Positions 1-7,975 of a DNA stretch of 64,000 bases are shown one piece after another. Both the position numbers and the translations under genes were made by a program. This DNA comes from Actinosynnema sp040640215 (GTDB lineage Bacteria; Actinomycetota; Actinomycetes; Mycobacteriales; Pseudonocardiaceae). The first letter of the stretch is position 1. Each line of letters starts with the position of its first letter. The notes beneath the pieces are model-generated. The model saw only the letters and a program-made list of their open reading frames with translations. It did no database searches and was not told the origin of the DNA. Where the stretch lies: NCBI RefSeq assembly GCF_040640215.1, contig NZ_JBFABG010000007.1, positions 310,001-374,000 on the forward strand, written 5' to 3'.

Positions 1-1
1 C

Positions 2-586
2 GGGTTGGAAGCGGAGCTCGGGACGGCGACCGGGCGCTGGGTGGAGGCCGAGCGCGAGGCGGGAGCCGGGCGCTGGGTCGAGGCCGGGCGTGCGGGGGGT
101 GCCGGGAGCTGGGTCGACGCCGGCCGCTGGAGCGGTGCGGCGGGCCGGGAGGACGCCGAGGCGCTGGTGGAGGAGACGGCCCCGTTCAGCGGGCAGTTCG
201 AGGACGAGTGGGTCCCGGGCCGCGCGCCGGAGGTCGAGAAGGAGTGGAACGGTTCCCTGGTGCGGCCCTACGCGTGGACGGGTGGGCGGACCTCGTCCGA
301 CTACGACCTGAGGTTGGAGACCCTCGTGTCGTTGGAGACGAACGGGGTCGCGATCGCCATGCGGGACACCGGGCCGGAGCAGCGCTCCATCGTGGAGCTG
401 TGCGCCTCCCCGCGCTCGGTGGCCGAGGTGTCCGCGCTGCTGGCGCTGCCGCTGGGGGTCGTGCGGGTGCTGCTCGGCGACCTGATCACGATGGGGGTCG
501 TGGGCATGCACGACAACGCCACCGCCGCGAGCGGGCCGGACCAGGTACTGCTGGAGCGGGTGCTGGTGGGGCTGCGCAACCTGTAA
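2..586 (+). CDS. DUF742 (CvnC-like) conservon protein, 5' end off window
   Basis: The C-terminal ~110 residues match the DUF742 family. They start at SLVRPYAWTGGRT, contain RSIVELCASPRSVAEVSALL (winged-helix-like) and end in LLERVLVGLRNL, the usual family end. In actinomycete conservons this protein sits between a roadblock protein (CvnB) and a small GTPase (CvnD) and is thought to act in a membrane-associated sensor complex. The reading frame is open to the left edge; a TTG at 5 is the first possible start seen here, so the true start is unknown. The visible N-terminus holds three or four imperfect copies of a W-V-E/D-A-x-R unit about 13-16 residues long, unusual for the family. No cvnD GTPase follows: the next gene is on the opposite strand. 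Family assignment is secure; role is inference. Confidence 0.85.
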   Translation, partial: GLEAELGTATGRWVEAEREAGAGRWVEAGRAGGAGSWVDAGRWSGAAGREDAEALVEETAPFSGQFEDEWVPGRAPEVEKEWNGSLVRPYAWTGGRTSSDYDLRLETLVSLETNGVAIAMRDTGPEQRSIVELCASPRSVAEVSALLALPLGVVRVLLGDLITMGVVGMHDNATAASGPDQVLLERVLVGLRNL

Positions 587-632
587 CCGCAGGTCGCGGC
601 GCTGCCGCGCGAGGCCGTGGGGTGCTGCCGGG

Positions 633-1151
633 TCACCGGCGGTCCGGCCGGGTCTCGGCGACCGCCAGGCGCAGCTCGCGGAACACGTCGGCCAGGTCGG
701 CCAGTCGGTAGTGCGCGTTGAGCCCGCTCGGGTTGGGCAGCAGCCACAGCCTGGCCGGGCCGATCGGCTCCGGTTGCGGGCCCACCTTCGCGGTCCGCCT
801 GCCGAACGCCGTGCGGTAGGCGGTGATCCCGACGACCGCGACGAACCTCGGGCGCTGGGCCTCGACCAGTGCGGTGAGGACGGCCGCGCCCTCCCTGAGC
901 TCGGCGGCGGACAGCTCCTCGGCCTTCGCGGAGGGGCGGGCCACCAGGTTCGTGATGCCCAGGCCGTGAGCCGGCAGTTCGTCCTGTTCGCCCGGGGCGA
1001 GCCTGCGCGGGGTGAAACCGGACTGGTGCAGGGCGGGCCAGAAGCGGTTCCCGGGACGGGCGAAGTGGTGCCCCGTCGCCTCCGACAGCAGGCCCGGGTT
1101 GATGCCGCAGAACAGGACGTCGAGGTCCGGTGCGATCACGTCGGGGATCAT
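633..1151 (-). CDS. mug: G/U mismatch-specific DNA glycosylase (Mug/TDG family)
   Basis: 172 aa, the normal length for bacterial Mug. It removes uracil or thymine from G:U/T mismatches and ethenocytosine, starting base-excision repair. The catalytic/pyrimidine-pocket motif FCGINPG is at residues 14-20 and the wedge/DNA-binding motif LPNPSGLN at about 138-145, spaced as in E. coli Mug. HHFARPGNRFWPAL is also typical. The ATG at 1151 overlaps the TGA of the upstream nucleotidase gene as ATGA, implying translational coupling. The only oddity is the pairing with a nucleotidase, which could be a nucleotide-sanitation link (inference). Confidence 0.93.
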   Translation of the reverse strand: MIPDVIAPDLDVLFCGINPGLLSEATGHHFARPGNRFWPALHQSGFTPRRLAPGEQDELPAHGLGITNLVARPSAKAEELSAAELREGAAVLTALVEAQRPRFVAVVGITAYRTAFGRRTAKVGPQPEPIGPARLWLLPNPSGLNAHYRLADLADVFRELRLAVAETRPDRR

Positions 1152-2827
1152 CGGAGGACCACCGGGGTCCCGTGGACCACGAGTCGCCAACTGGGGATCT
1201 CGAACACCGCCGGGTCCACGCCGCCCGCCGCCCCCACCCAGTCGATCAGCAGGCGGCGGATCTCCTCGTGCCGGTGGTGCAGGACGGGAGCGGTCGAGAT
1301 GTGGGGGAAGTTCCCGCCGCCGGACTGGCGGTAGTCGTTCACGGCCACGGCGAAGCGGTCCTCCGGTCGGATCGGGGTGCCGGCGTGGTGCAGGTTCGTG
1401 ATGCGGTCGCCCGGCGGCCTGGCCAGGTCGATGTCGTAGGTCAGCGGGTCGGTGTGACCGGTCGCCACGTCGTAGAGGTAGTCGGGCAGGTCGTCGGCGT
1501 TGGTCAGCTCGTCGGGGTGGTGGGGGCCGGCGGTCGTGTGGTGCCGGAAGTACCGCGCGGACCGCTCCAGGTAGTCCTTGAGCTGCGCGCCGGTCAGCTC
1601 CACGCCCACGAGGGTGTTCTCGAACGGGTAGAGGGCGGCGACGTCGCGCACCGACACCTCGCCGGCGGGGATGGTGGCGTTCCTGGTGAACGGGCAGGCC
1701 AGGGAGAGGACGGGGATGCGCCCGCCGAGCGCGGCGCGGAGGGTGGCCGCTTGGACGTGGTTGACGAAGTCCAGGGCGGCGGTGCGCTCGTAGCGGGCGG
1801 TGCGGACCGACATCTCCGCGCGGCAGGTGCCGATCCGGGAGTTCGCGTAGGTCACCACGCGGTCGTGGGCCTCGCGCAGGAGGCTCGTGATGGCGGGGTC
1901 CTCCGGGACGGTGGTGGTGCTGCGGACGTGGGAGCGGGAGTCGGTGACGTGCCAGCCGTCGCCGGTGTCCACCAGGTCGAACTCCAGGACGCTGAGCCGC
2001 TTGCCCCAGTAGAGCGGTTCGGTCAGCAGCACCTTCCGCCCGGTCACCCGGTTGGTGACGTACCGCTGCGCGATCTCCACGTGCGCGTGGCCCACCAGGA
2101 CGGCGTCGATGCCCGGCACCTCCTCTGCCACCAGGGCGGCGCAGTTCTCCGGGAACGGGAGCAGGTCCCCCACGGACGACGACAGGTCCGCGCCCGAGTG
2201 CGCGGCGACGATCACCAGGTCGCACCTCGCGCGCAGCGGCGGGACGTGGGTCCGCGCCCCCTCCACCAGCCCCGGGAACGTCAGCCGACCCGCGACGTGG
2301 GTCTTGTCCCAGACCGCGACGCCCGGGTTGGTCAGGCCGAGGATGCCGACCCGCAGCGGTGCCGAACCGGTGTGGACGGTGACCGTGGTGTGGGCGCGGA
2401 AGGCCTGCTCCCCCGCGACCGTCAACGCGTTCGCCGCCAGCAGGGGGAAGTCCAGTTGCCGCTCGAACGCGCGTAAGTGGGGGATGCCGTAGTTGAACTC
2501 GTGGTTGCCGACGGCGGCGGCGGTGTAGCCCATGGCGTTCATCGCCACGGCCATGGGGTGCGGGCGCTCGGGCTCGATCGCCGCGTAGTAGTGGCCGAGC
2601 GGGGTGCCCTGGATGGTGTCGCCGGCGTCGATCAGGAGGGTGCTGTGCGGCGGGCGTGAGCGGCGCAGTTCGCGGACGAGGGTGGCGATCTTGGCCAGGC
2701 CGACGTCGTCGTGCTCCGGGTCGTCGTACTCGCGGTCGGCGTAGTAGTCCCAGTTGAAGACGTGGGCGTGCAGGTCGGTGGTGCCCAGCACGGTGAGGGT
2801 GAAGTGCGCGCCGGGCCCCTGGGTCAT
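1148..2827 (-). CDS. Metallophosphatase / 5'-nucleotidase family hydrolase (UshA/CpdB-like)
   Basis: 559 aa in two domains. The N-terminal calcineurin-like metallophosphatase (about 8-330) has metal ligands in TTDLHAH (D18, H20), LIDAGDTIQG (D70), GNHE (107-110), AAHSGAD and LVGHAH. The C-terminal 5'-nucleotidase substrate domain (about 350-550) includes NDYRQSGGGNFPH. The family cleaves nucleoside 5'-monophosphates, 2',3'-cyclic nucleotides or UDP-sugars; the exact substrate cannot be told from sequence. Most bacterial relatives are exported, but no signal peptide is visible here, so it is probably cytoplasmic. It is coupled to the downstream mug gene by a 4-bp overlap. Confidence 0.9.
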   Translation of the reverse strand: MTQGPGAHFTLTVLGTTDLHAHVFNWDYYADREYDDPEHDDVGLAKIATLVRELRRSRPPHSTLLIDAGDTIQGTPLGHYYAAIEPERPHPMAVAMNAMGYTAAAVGNHEFNYGIPHLRAFERQLDFPLLAANALTVAGEQAFRAHTTVTVHTGSAPLRVGILGLTNPGVAVWDKTHVAGRLTFPGLVEGARTHVPPLRARCDLVIVAAHSGADLSSSVGDLLPFPENCAALVAEEVPGIDAVLVGHAHVEIAQRYVTNRVTGRKVLLTEPLYWGKRLSVLEFDLVDTGDGWHVTDSRSHVRSTTTVPEDPAITSLLREAHDRVVTYANSRIGTCRAEMSVRTARYERTAALDFVNHVQAATLRAALGGRIPVLSLACPFTRNATIPAGEVSVRDVAALYPFENTLVGVELTGAQLKDYLERSARYFRHHTTAGPHHPDELTNADDLPDYLYDVATGHTDPLTYDIDLARPPGDRITNLHHAGTPIRPEDRFAVAVNDYRQSGGGNFPHISTAPVLHHRHEEIRRLLIDWVGAAGGVDPAVFEIPSWRLVVHGTPVVLR

Positions 2828-3025
2828 GACTCGACCCTATTCGGAAGGCGCTCCGGGGTGTCTTCGGTGGGCGGGGCGCTCTCGGCGGGCACCGGGTCGC
2901 CGCCGGGCGGTCGGGTGTGGGCGGACGCCGTGGGAGTTGCCGTGAGCAGGGCGGACGTGACCGGGAACGCCGAGAGCGCCGATCGCTTCAGGCCGGACAG
3001 CGGTGCCCGGACGGTCGTACCGGGT

Positions 3026-3574
3026 TCAGCGGGTGGGCGGCTGCCCCGGCTCGTCGCCCTCCCCGTCGGGGGCACCCGGGTCGTCCTGGCCGCCGGGCGG
3101 CTGCGGCCGGTCACCGCGCCGGACGCGGTCGCCCTCCGTGATGCCGGTGGCGGTGCCCTCGGTGGCGACCAGCAGGACGGTGTCGCCCTTGGCCAGGCCG
3201 GCGGTGCCCTTGGTGCCGTTGACGGTGGTGTTCTCGTCGATCTTGTAGGTCCGGGTGTGGCCGTCGGTGCTCTTGACGGTGATGGAGGAGTCGTCGAGCT
3301 CGGTGACCTCGCCGTTCTGGAACTCGCCGTGCGCGGTGTCGCCGAACGGTCCGCCCGTGATCATCATGCCGGGACCGCCGCCGCGCGGGCCGCCCGTGCC
3401 CGACTGGGCCGCCTCGGAGTTGCTCGCGGCGTAGATGACGCCGCCGCCGGCGGCGGCGATGCCCACGGCGATGGCCGCCGCGACCACGGTCTTCCGACCG
3501 GACCAGCGGGGGCCGGGAGCGGCCTGCGGTGGTGGTTGTCCACCCCAGGTCGGGTGCTCGGTTTCGGTAGTCAT
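3026..3574 (-). CDS. Membrane-anchored DUF5666-like protein
   Basis: 182 aa. A short cytoplasmic head (about 1-27) is followed by one membrane segment (about 29-49, VVAAAIAVGIAAAGGGVIYA), a Gly-rich linker and a small beta domain (about 85-145). The beta domain contains GEVTELDDSSITVKSTDG and TYKIDENTTVNGTKG, the OB-like pattern of DUF5666 proteins. The tail is Pro/Gly/Asp-rich. It probably faces outward. Its promoter carries the same 11-bp repeats as the divergent two-component operon, so it is likely a member or target of that regulon. Molecular function is unknown. Confidence 0.8.
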   Translation of the reverse strand: MTTETEHPTWGGQPPPQAAPGPRWSGRKTVVAAAIAVGIAAAGGGVIYAASNSEAAQSGTGGPRGGGPGMMITGGPFGDTAHGEFQNGEVTELDDSSITVKSTDGHTRTYKIDENTTVNGTKGTAGLAKGDTVLLVATEGTATGITEGDRVRRGDRPQPPGGQDDPGAPDGEGDEPGQPPTR

Positions 3575-3596
3575 GCGACCACCGTGGCCGGGGATT

Positions 3597-3635
3597 CTGT
3601 GCGTGGGCTGTGCGGTCGTTGGGGGGTGGCTGTGC
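3597..3635 (-). promoter_or_regulatory. 11-bp-period direct repeats upstream of the DUF5666-like gene
   Basis: On the minus strand GCACAG occurs at 3635-3630, 3613-3608 and 3602-3597. These are three of four slots at an exact 11-bp period; the slot at 3619-3624 is degenerate. The nearest unit lies about 27 nt before the start at 3574, and a -10-like CACGGT ends 6 nt before the ATG. OmpR/PhoB-type regulators bind such direct repeats. The presumed ligand is the divergent response regulator. Confidence 0.6.
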
Positions 3636-3755
3636 GTGTGCGGACCGGATGGTTCGAAAGGGGACGGTCGCCGCCGGGCAGAACACGACGCGGGGTTTGT
3701 AGGGGGTGGGTGCGGGGTTTTAAGGGGTGCGTTGCGCGTTGCTGCCGGAGGTGTT

Positions 3756-3794
3756 CACAGGTGGTACACAGGGGTCGCACAGGGTGGGCTCACG
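3756..3794 (+). promoter_or_regulatory. 11-bp-period CACAGG repeats upstream of the two-component operon
   Basis: CACAGG at 3756, 3767 and 3778 plus a degenerate fourth unit (CTCACG) at 3789 give an exact 11-bp period. The last unit starts 27 nt before the ATG at 3816. A -10-like GACGAT (3804-3809) lies 6 nt before that ATG. The layout is that of an autoregulatory OmpR/PhoB-family box overlapping the -35 region. Confidence 0.65.
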
Positions 3795-3815
3795 GCCCGT
3801 TGTGACGATGGGGGT

Positions 3816-4544
3816 ATGCGCGCGGTGACTGCTCCTGAGCTTCGGCGGGCCGACGGGAGTCCGGTTCGGGTTCTCGTGGTCGACGACGAGTCCACTCTGG
3901 CCGAGTTGATGTCCATGGCCCTGCGGATGGAGAAGTGGGAGGTTCGCACCGCCCTGGACGGGACTTCGGCGGTTCGGGTGGCCCGGGAGTTCCGGCCCGA
4001 CGTCGTGGTGCTGGACGTGATGCTGCCGGACTTCGACGGGCTCGAAGTGCTGCGGCGGCTGCGGGCCGAGTCGCCCGCGTTGCCCGTGTTGTTCCTGACC
4101 GCCAAGGACGCGGTCGAGGACCGCATCGCGGGGTTGACCGCCGGGGGCGACGACTACGTCACCAAGCCGTTCAGCCTCGAAGAGGTCGTCCTGCGGTTGC
4201 GGGGGCTGCTGCGGCGGACCGGGGTTTCCGAGGCCGGCGCGGGAACCGGGTTGGTGGTGGGCGACCTCGTGCTGGACGAGGAGACCCGCGAGGTGCGGCG
4301 GGGCGGGGTGTCGGTCGAGCTGACGGCCACCGAGTTCGAGTTGCTGCGGTTCCTGATGCGCAACCCCAAGCGGGTGCTGAGCAAGGCGCAGATCCTGGAC
4401 CGGGTGTGGAGCTACGACTTCGGCGGCCAGGCGAACATCGTCGAGCTCTACATCTCCTACCTGCGCAAGAAGATCGACGTCGGGCGCGCGCCGATGATCC
4501 ACACGATGCGGGGCGCGGGCTATGTCCTCAAGCCCGCACCGTAA
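3816..4544 (+). CDS. OmpR/PhoB-family response regulator
   Basis: 242 aa. The receiver domain (about 17-130) has acidic residues in VVDDE, phospho-acceptor D67 in VVLDVMLPD, the conserved Thr in LFLTAKD and Lys in YVTKPF. A winged-helix DNA-binding domain follows (about 145-240; VELTATEFELLRFLM, IVELYISYLRKKID, MIHTMRGAGYVLK). The ATG at 3816 is chosen because family homology starts just after it and a -10-like element plus repeats precede it. The histidine kinase start lies inside its 3' end (23-nt overlap). Inferred targets are its own operon, the divergent DUF5666-like gene and the GT39 gene at 6027. Confidence 0.95.
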   Translation: MRAVTAPELRRADGSPVRVLVVDDESTLAELMSMALRMEKWEVRTALDGTSAVRVAREFRPDVVVLDVMLPDFDGLEVLRRLRAESPALPVLFLTAKDAVEDRIAGLTAGGDDYVTKPFSLEEVVLRLRGLLRRTGVSEAGAGTGLVVGDLVLDEETREVRRGGVSVELTATEFELLRFLMRNPKRVLSKAQILDRVWSYDFGGQANIVELYISYLRKKIDVGRAPMIHTMRGAGYVLKPAP

Positions 4545-5961
4545 GCGCTGGCCGCTGCGGACGCGGCTGATCGTCGAGCAGGTCGTGCTGATCGCGATCG
4601 TGTGCGCGGGCATCGGGATCGTCACCGTGTTCGCGTTGCGGGACTTCCAGGTCAACCAGCTCGACCAGCGGCTGCGCGAGGCGTCCGGCCGGGTCGAGCG
4701 GGGTGGGCCGCCCATTCCCGGGATGATCCCGGAGAACCCCCTCGACCGGCCCGGGTTCTCCACGGGGACGCTGGTCGTGGTCTTCCGGCCGTCGGGCGTC
4801 GACGGGACGCAGATCAAGCCCGGCAAGGACGCGCCGGTCGACCTGCCGACCGACGAGGTGCGGGCGCTCGCCTCGGTGCCGGCGGACGCCGACGCCCACA
4901 CCGTCGGCCTGGGCCCGGAGCTCGGCGACTACCGGGTGGTGGCGGTGCGCGGGCGCGACGGCAGCGTGGTGGTCACCGGGCTGCCGATGTCCGACGTGGA
5001 CGTCGTCGTGCTGCGGATGGGGTTCATCGTCGGCGCGGTGGCGCTGGCCGGGCTGGTGGCGGTGTCGCTGGCCGGGGCGCTGATCATCCGCAAGACGTTG
5101 CGGCCGTTGGAGAGGGTCGCCGCCACGGCCGGGCGGGTCGCGGAACTGCCCCTGCACCGGGGGGAGGTGGCGCTGGCCGAACGGGTGTCCGCCGGGGACG
5201 CCGATCCCGACACCGAGGTGGGGCAGGTCGGGCTGGCGCTGAACGCGATGCTGGACCACGTGGGCGAGGCGTTGTCGGCCCGCCACGCCAGCGAGACCAG
5301 GGTTCGGCAGTTCGTCGCCGACGCGAGCCACGAGCTGCGCACGCCGTTGGCCGCCATTCGCGGGTACGCGGAGTTGACCCGGCGCGGCTCGGCCGAGGTC
5401 CCCCCGGAGATCGGGCACGCGATGCGGCGGGTGGAGTCCGAGGCGGTGCGGATGACGTCGCTGGTGGAAGACCTGCTGCTGCTGGCCCGGTTGGACGCGG
5501 GACGTCCGCTCCGGCGGGACGCGGTGGACCTGTCCCGGGTCGTGGTGGACGGCGTGAGCGACGCGCGGATCGCGGGCCCGGACCACGACTGGCGGTTGGA
5601 GCTGCCGCCGGAGCCGGTGACGCTGCCCGGGGACGCGCACAAGTTGCAGCAGGTGCTGGTGAACCTGCTGTCGAACGCGCGGGTCCACACCCCGGCCGGG
5701 ACGACCGTGACCACGTCGCTCCGACAGGAGGGCGGGGACGTGGTGCTGACCGTCGCGGACGACGGGCCGGGCATCCCGGTGGAGCTCCAGGGCGAGGTGT
5801 TCGAACGCTTCTCCCGAGGGGACACCTCGCGGTCCCGTGCCGCCGGCAGCACGGGGTTGGGGCTGTCGATCGTGTCGGCCGTGGTGGCCGCGCACGAGGG
5901 GGACGTGTCGGTGGACAGCCGGCCCGGCCGCACCCGGTTCGTGGTGCGCCTGCCCGGCTGA
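4522..5961 (+). CDS. Sensor histidine kinase, partner of the upstream regulator
   Basis: 479 aa. TM1 is at about 17-38, an extracytoplasmic sensor region at about 40-155, and TM2 at about 156-187 with IIRKTLRPLERV leading into HAMP. The dimerisation/phosphoacceptor domain has H270 in DASHELRTPLAAIRGYAEL. The ATPase domain has N (LLSNARVHTPAGT), G1 (VADDGPGIP) and GLGLSIV boxes. It senses an unknown envelope signal and phosphorylates the adjacent regulator. Its start overlaps the regulator's 3' end, so the pair is co-translated. Confidence 0.95.
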   Translation: MSSSPHRKRWPLRTRLIVEQVVLIAIVCAGIGIVTVFALRDFQVNQLDQRLREASGRVERGGPPIPGMIPENPLDRPGFSTGTLVVVFRPSGVDGTQIKPGKDAPVDLPTDEVRALASVPADADAHTVGLGPELGDYRVVAVRGRDGSVVVTGLPMSDVDVVVLRMGFIVGAVALAGLVAVSLAGALIIRKTLRPLERVAATAGRVAELPLHRGEVALAERVSAGDADPDTEVGQVGLALNAMLDHVGEALSARHASETRVRQFVADASHELRTPLAAIRGYAELTRRGSAEVPPEIGHAMRRVESEAVRMTSLVEDLLLLARLDAGRPLRRDAVDLSRVVVDGVSDARIAGPDHDWRLELPPEPVTLPGDAHKLQQVLVNLLSNARVHTPAGTTVTTSLRQEGGDVVLTVADDGPGIPVELQGEVFERFSRGDTSRSRAAGSTGLGLSIVSAVVAAHEGDVSVDSRPGRTRFVVRLPG

Positions 5962-5965
5962 GTCG

Positions 5966-6004
5966 CACAGGCCGCTCACAGGGAAGGCACAACGACCGCC
6001 CAGG
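5966..6004 (+). promoter_or_regulatory. 11-bp-period repeats upstream of the first GT39 gene
   Basis: Units at 5966 (CACAGG), 5977 (CACAGG), 5988 (CACAAC) and 5999 (CCCAGG) are exactly 11 bp apart. The last begins 28 nt before the ATG at 6027, and CACCCT (6014-6019) sits 7 nt before that ATG as a possible -10. Sequence and geometry match the box before the response regulator, so this gene probably has its own regulated promoter rather than only readthrough from the kinase. Confidence 0.65.
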
Positions 6005-6026
6005 CGCGGGCACCACCCTGTGCTCC

Positions 6027-7793
6027 ATGCGAGCGCGACTACCCCTGGTGCTGCTGCCGGCCGGAACGGCCGTCCTCTACCTCTGGCACCTGGGCGACTC
6101 CGGGTGGGCCAACGCGTACTACTCCGCCGCCGCCCAGGCGGGTGCGCGGAGCTGGTCGGCCTGGTTCTACGGGGCCACCGATCCCGCCGGTGCGATCACC
6201 GTCGACAAGACACCGGCCTCGGTGTGGGTGATGGGGCTGTCCGCCCGGCTCTTCGGCGTCGACCCCTGGAGCATCCTCGTTCCCCAGGCCCTGATGGGCG
6301 TGGGCAGCGTGTGGCTGCTGTTCGCGACCGTCCGACGGGTCGCGGGGCAGGCGGCCGGGTTGATCGCGGGCGCGGTGTTGGCGCTGACCCCGGTGGCGGT
6401 GTTGATGTTCCGGTTCAACAACCCGGACGCGTTGTTGGTGCTGCTGCTGATCGCGGGGGCCTACTGCACGGTCCGGGCCGTCGAGAAGGCGTCGTGGACG
6501 TGGTTGGCGCTGGCCGGTGCGGCGATCGGGTTCGCGTTCCTGGCGAAGATGCTCCAGGCGTTCCTGGTGCTGCCCGCGTTCGGCCTGGTCTACCTGGTGG
6601 CCGCGCCGACGCCGCTGCGCCGGAAGGTGCTCCACCTGGCGGGTGCGCTGGCGGCGGTGGTGGTCGCCGGTGGGTGGTGGGTGCTGGCGGTCGAGCTCGT
6701 CCCCGGTGACGCGCGGCCCTACATCGGGGGCTCGCAGGGTGACAGCGTCCTGGAAATCACGTTGGGCTACAACGGTTTCGGCCGGTTGACCGGTGACGAG
6801 GTCGGCAGCGTGGGCGGCGGTCGCGGGTGGGGGTCCACCGGGTGGAGCCGGTTGCTGGGCAGCGAGATGGGCAGCCAGATCGCCTGGTTGTTGCCCACCG
6901 CCGTGGTGCTGCTCGTCGCCGGGCTGTGGGCCGGTGGCCGGCGGGAGCGGATCGGGTTGGGGTTGTGGGGTGGGTGGCTGGTCGTCACCGCCGGGGTCTT
7001 CAGCTCCATGAGCGGGATCATCCACGCCTACTACACCGTGGCGCTCGCGCCGGCGATCGGGGCGGTCGTCGGGATCGGCTCCGTCGTGCTCTGGCGTCGG
7101 CGGGCGGAACCCGGTGCGGCGGCGGCGCTCTCGGGGGCCTTGGCGGTGACCGCGTTGCAGTGCTCCCTGTTGCTGGCGGGGTGGTCGACGGGGTTGGCCG
7201 TGACCGTGCTGGTGCTGGGGTTGACGGCGGCGGTCGGGGTGTTCCTCTCGGCGGTCGCGCCGGCGGCGGTCGTGGTCCCGGTCGCCGTCGTGGCGGCCTT
7301 GGCGGGGCCCGGCGCGTTCTCGGTGGCGACGGCGTCCACCCCGCACTCCGGTGCGATTCCCAGTGCCGGCCCGGAGAACGGGGTGCGCGGCGGGGCGGTG
7401 TTCCCGCTGGGCGGTGGTCGCGGTGGCGGGCTGTTGAGCGCCCCCGCGCCGGGAGCCGCGATGGTGGCGTTGCTGCGGGGCGACAGCGGGGAGTACCGGT
7501 GGGCGGCTGCGGCGGTGGGGTCCAACAACGCGGCCGGGTACCAGTTGGGCAGCGGGGTGCCGGTGATGGCCGTCGGCGGGTTCAACGGCACCGATCCCGC
7601 GCCCACGCTGGAGGAGTTCCGGGAACTGGTCCGCGACGGGCAGGTCCACTACTTCGTCGGCGGGGCGGGGATGCCCGCCGAGACCGGTTCCGACGCCTCC
7701 GCGCGGATCGCGGAGTGGGTGGCCGACACCTTCGTCGCGGTGACGGTGGACGGGACCGCCACCTACGACCTCACCGCGGCGGCACGGCGATGA
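6027..7793 (+). CDS. GT39-family membrane glycosyltransferase (ArnT/PMT-like)
   Basis: 588 aa polytopic membrane protein of the GT-C fold. N-terminal TM1 is followed by an external loop with the acidic motif region GWANAYYSAAAQAGA and a loop with AITVDKTPASVWVMG. At least ten further hydrophobic segments follow, then a soluble C-terminal domain (about 460-588; NAAGYQLGSG, PTLEEFRELVRDGQVHYFVGG). Such enzymes move a sugar from a polyprenyl-phosphate carrier to lipid, polymer or protein outside the membrane; donor and acceptor are unknown. Its promoter carries the regulator repeats. The next gene is a paralogue. Confidence 0.88.
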   Translation: MRARLPLVLLPAGTAVLYLWHLGDSGWANAYYSAAAQAGARSWSAWFYGATDPAGAITVDKTPASVWVMGLSARLFGVDPWSILVPQALMGVGSVWLLFATVRRVAGQAAGLIAGAVLALTPVAVLMFRFNNPDALLVLLLIAGAYCTVRAVEKASWTWLALAGAAIGFAFLAKMLQAFLVLPAFGLVYLVAAPTPLRRKVLHLAGALAAVVVAGGWWVLAVELVPGDARPYIGGSQGDSVLEITLGYNGFGRLTGDEVGSVGGGRGWGSTGWSRLLGSEMGSQIAWLLPTAVVLLVAGLWAGGRRERIGLGLWGGWLVVTAGVFSSMSGIIHAYYTVALAPAIGAVVGIGSVVLWRRRAEPGAAAALSGALAVTALQCSLLLAGWSTGLAVTVLVLGLTAAVGVFLSAVAPAAVVVPVAVVAALAGPGAFSVATASTPHSGAIPSAGPENGVRGGAVFPLGGGRGGGLLSAPAPGAAMVALLRGDSGEYRWAAAAVGSNNAAGYQLGSGVPVMAVGGFNGTDPAPTLEEFRELVRDGQVHYFVGGAGMPAETGSDASARIAEWVADTFVAVTVDGTATYDLTAAARR

Positions 7794-7975
7794 CACCCCC
7801 GGTGCCCGGTCGGCGCGGTCCGCACGGCGGCCGACCGGTGCTCCACGTGCGGGGTGCGCGGCGGCCACGGGACCGGACCGGCCGCCGTCGCGGGCGTGAA
7901 CCCGCTCACCACCGTCCTGCGGTTCCCGTTGCCGCACAACCGGAATTCCCGACACCGTCCCCTGGAGCCCACGTC

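Noticed and set aside
2828..3025. Minus-strand frame of about 96 codons between the nucleotidase and DUF5666-like genes
   Set aside because: No recognisable domain, composition of random high-GC sequence and overlap with the DUF5666-like 3' end.
4602..6026. Long open frame on the plus strand covering the histidine kinase in another frame and running into the GT39 gene
   Set aside because: Arg/Gly/Ala-rich shadow of the kinase typical of high-GC DNA; real GT39 homology starts only at ATG 6027.
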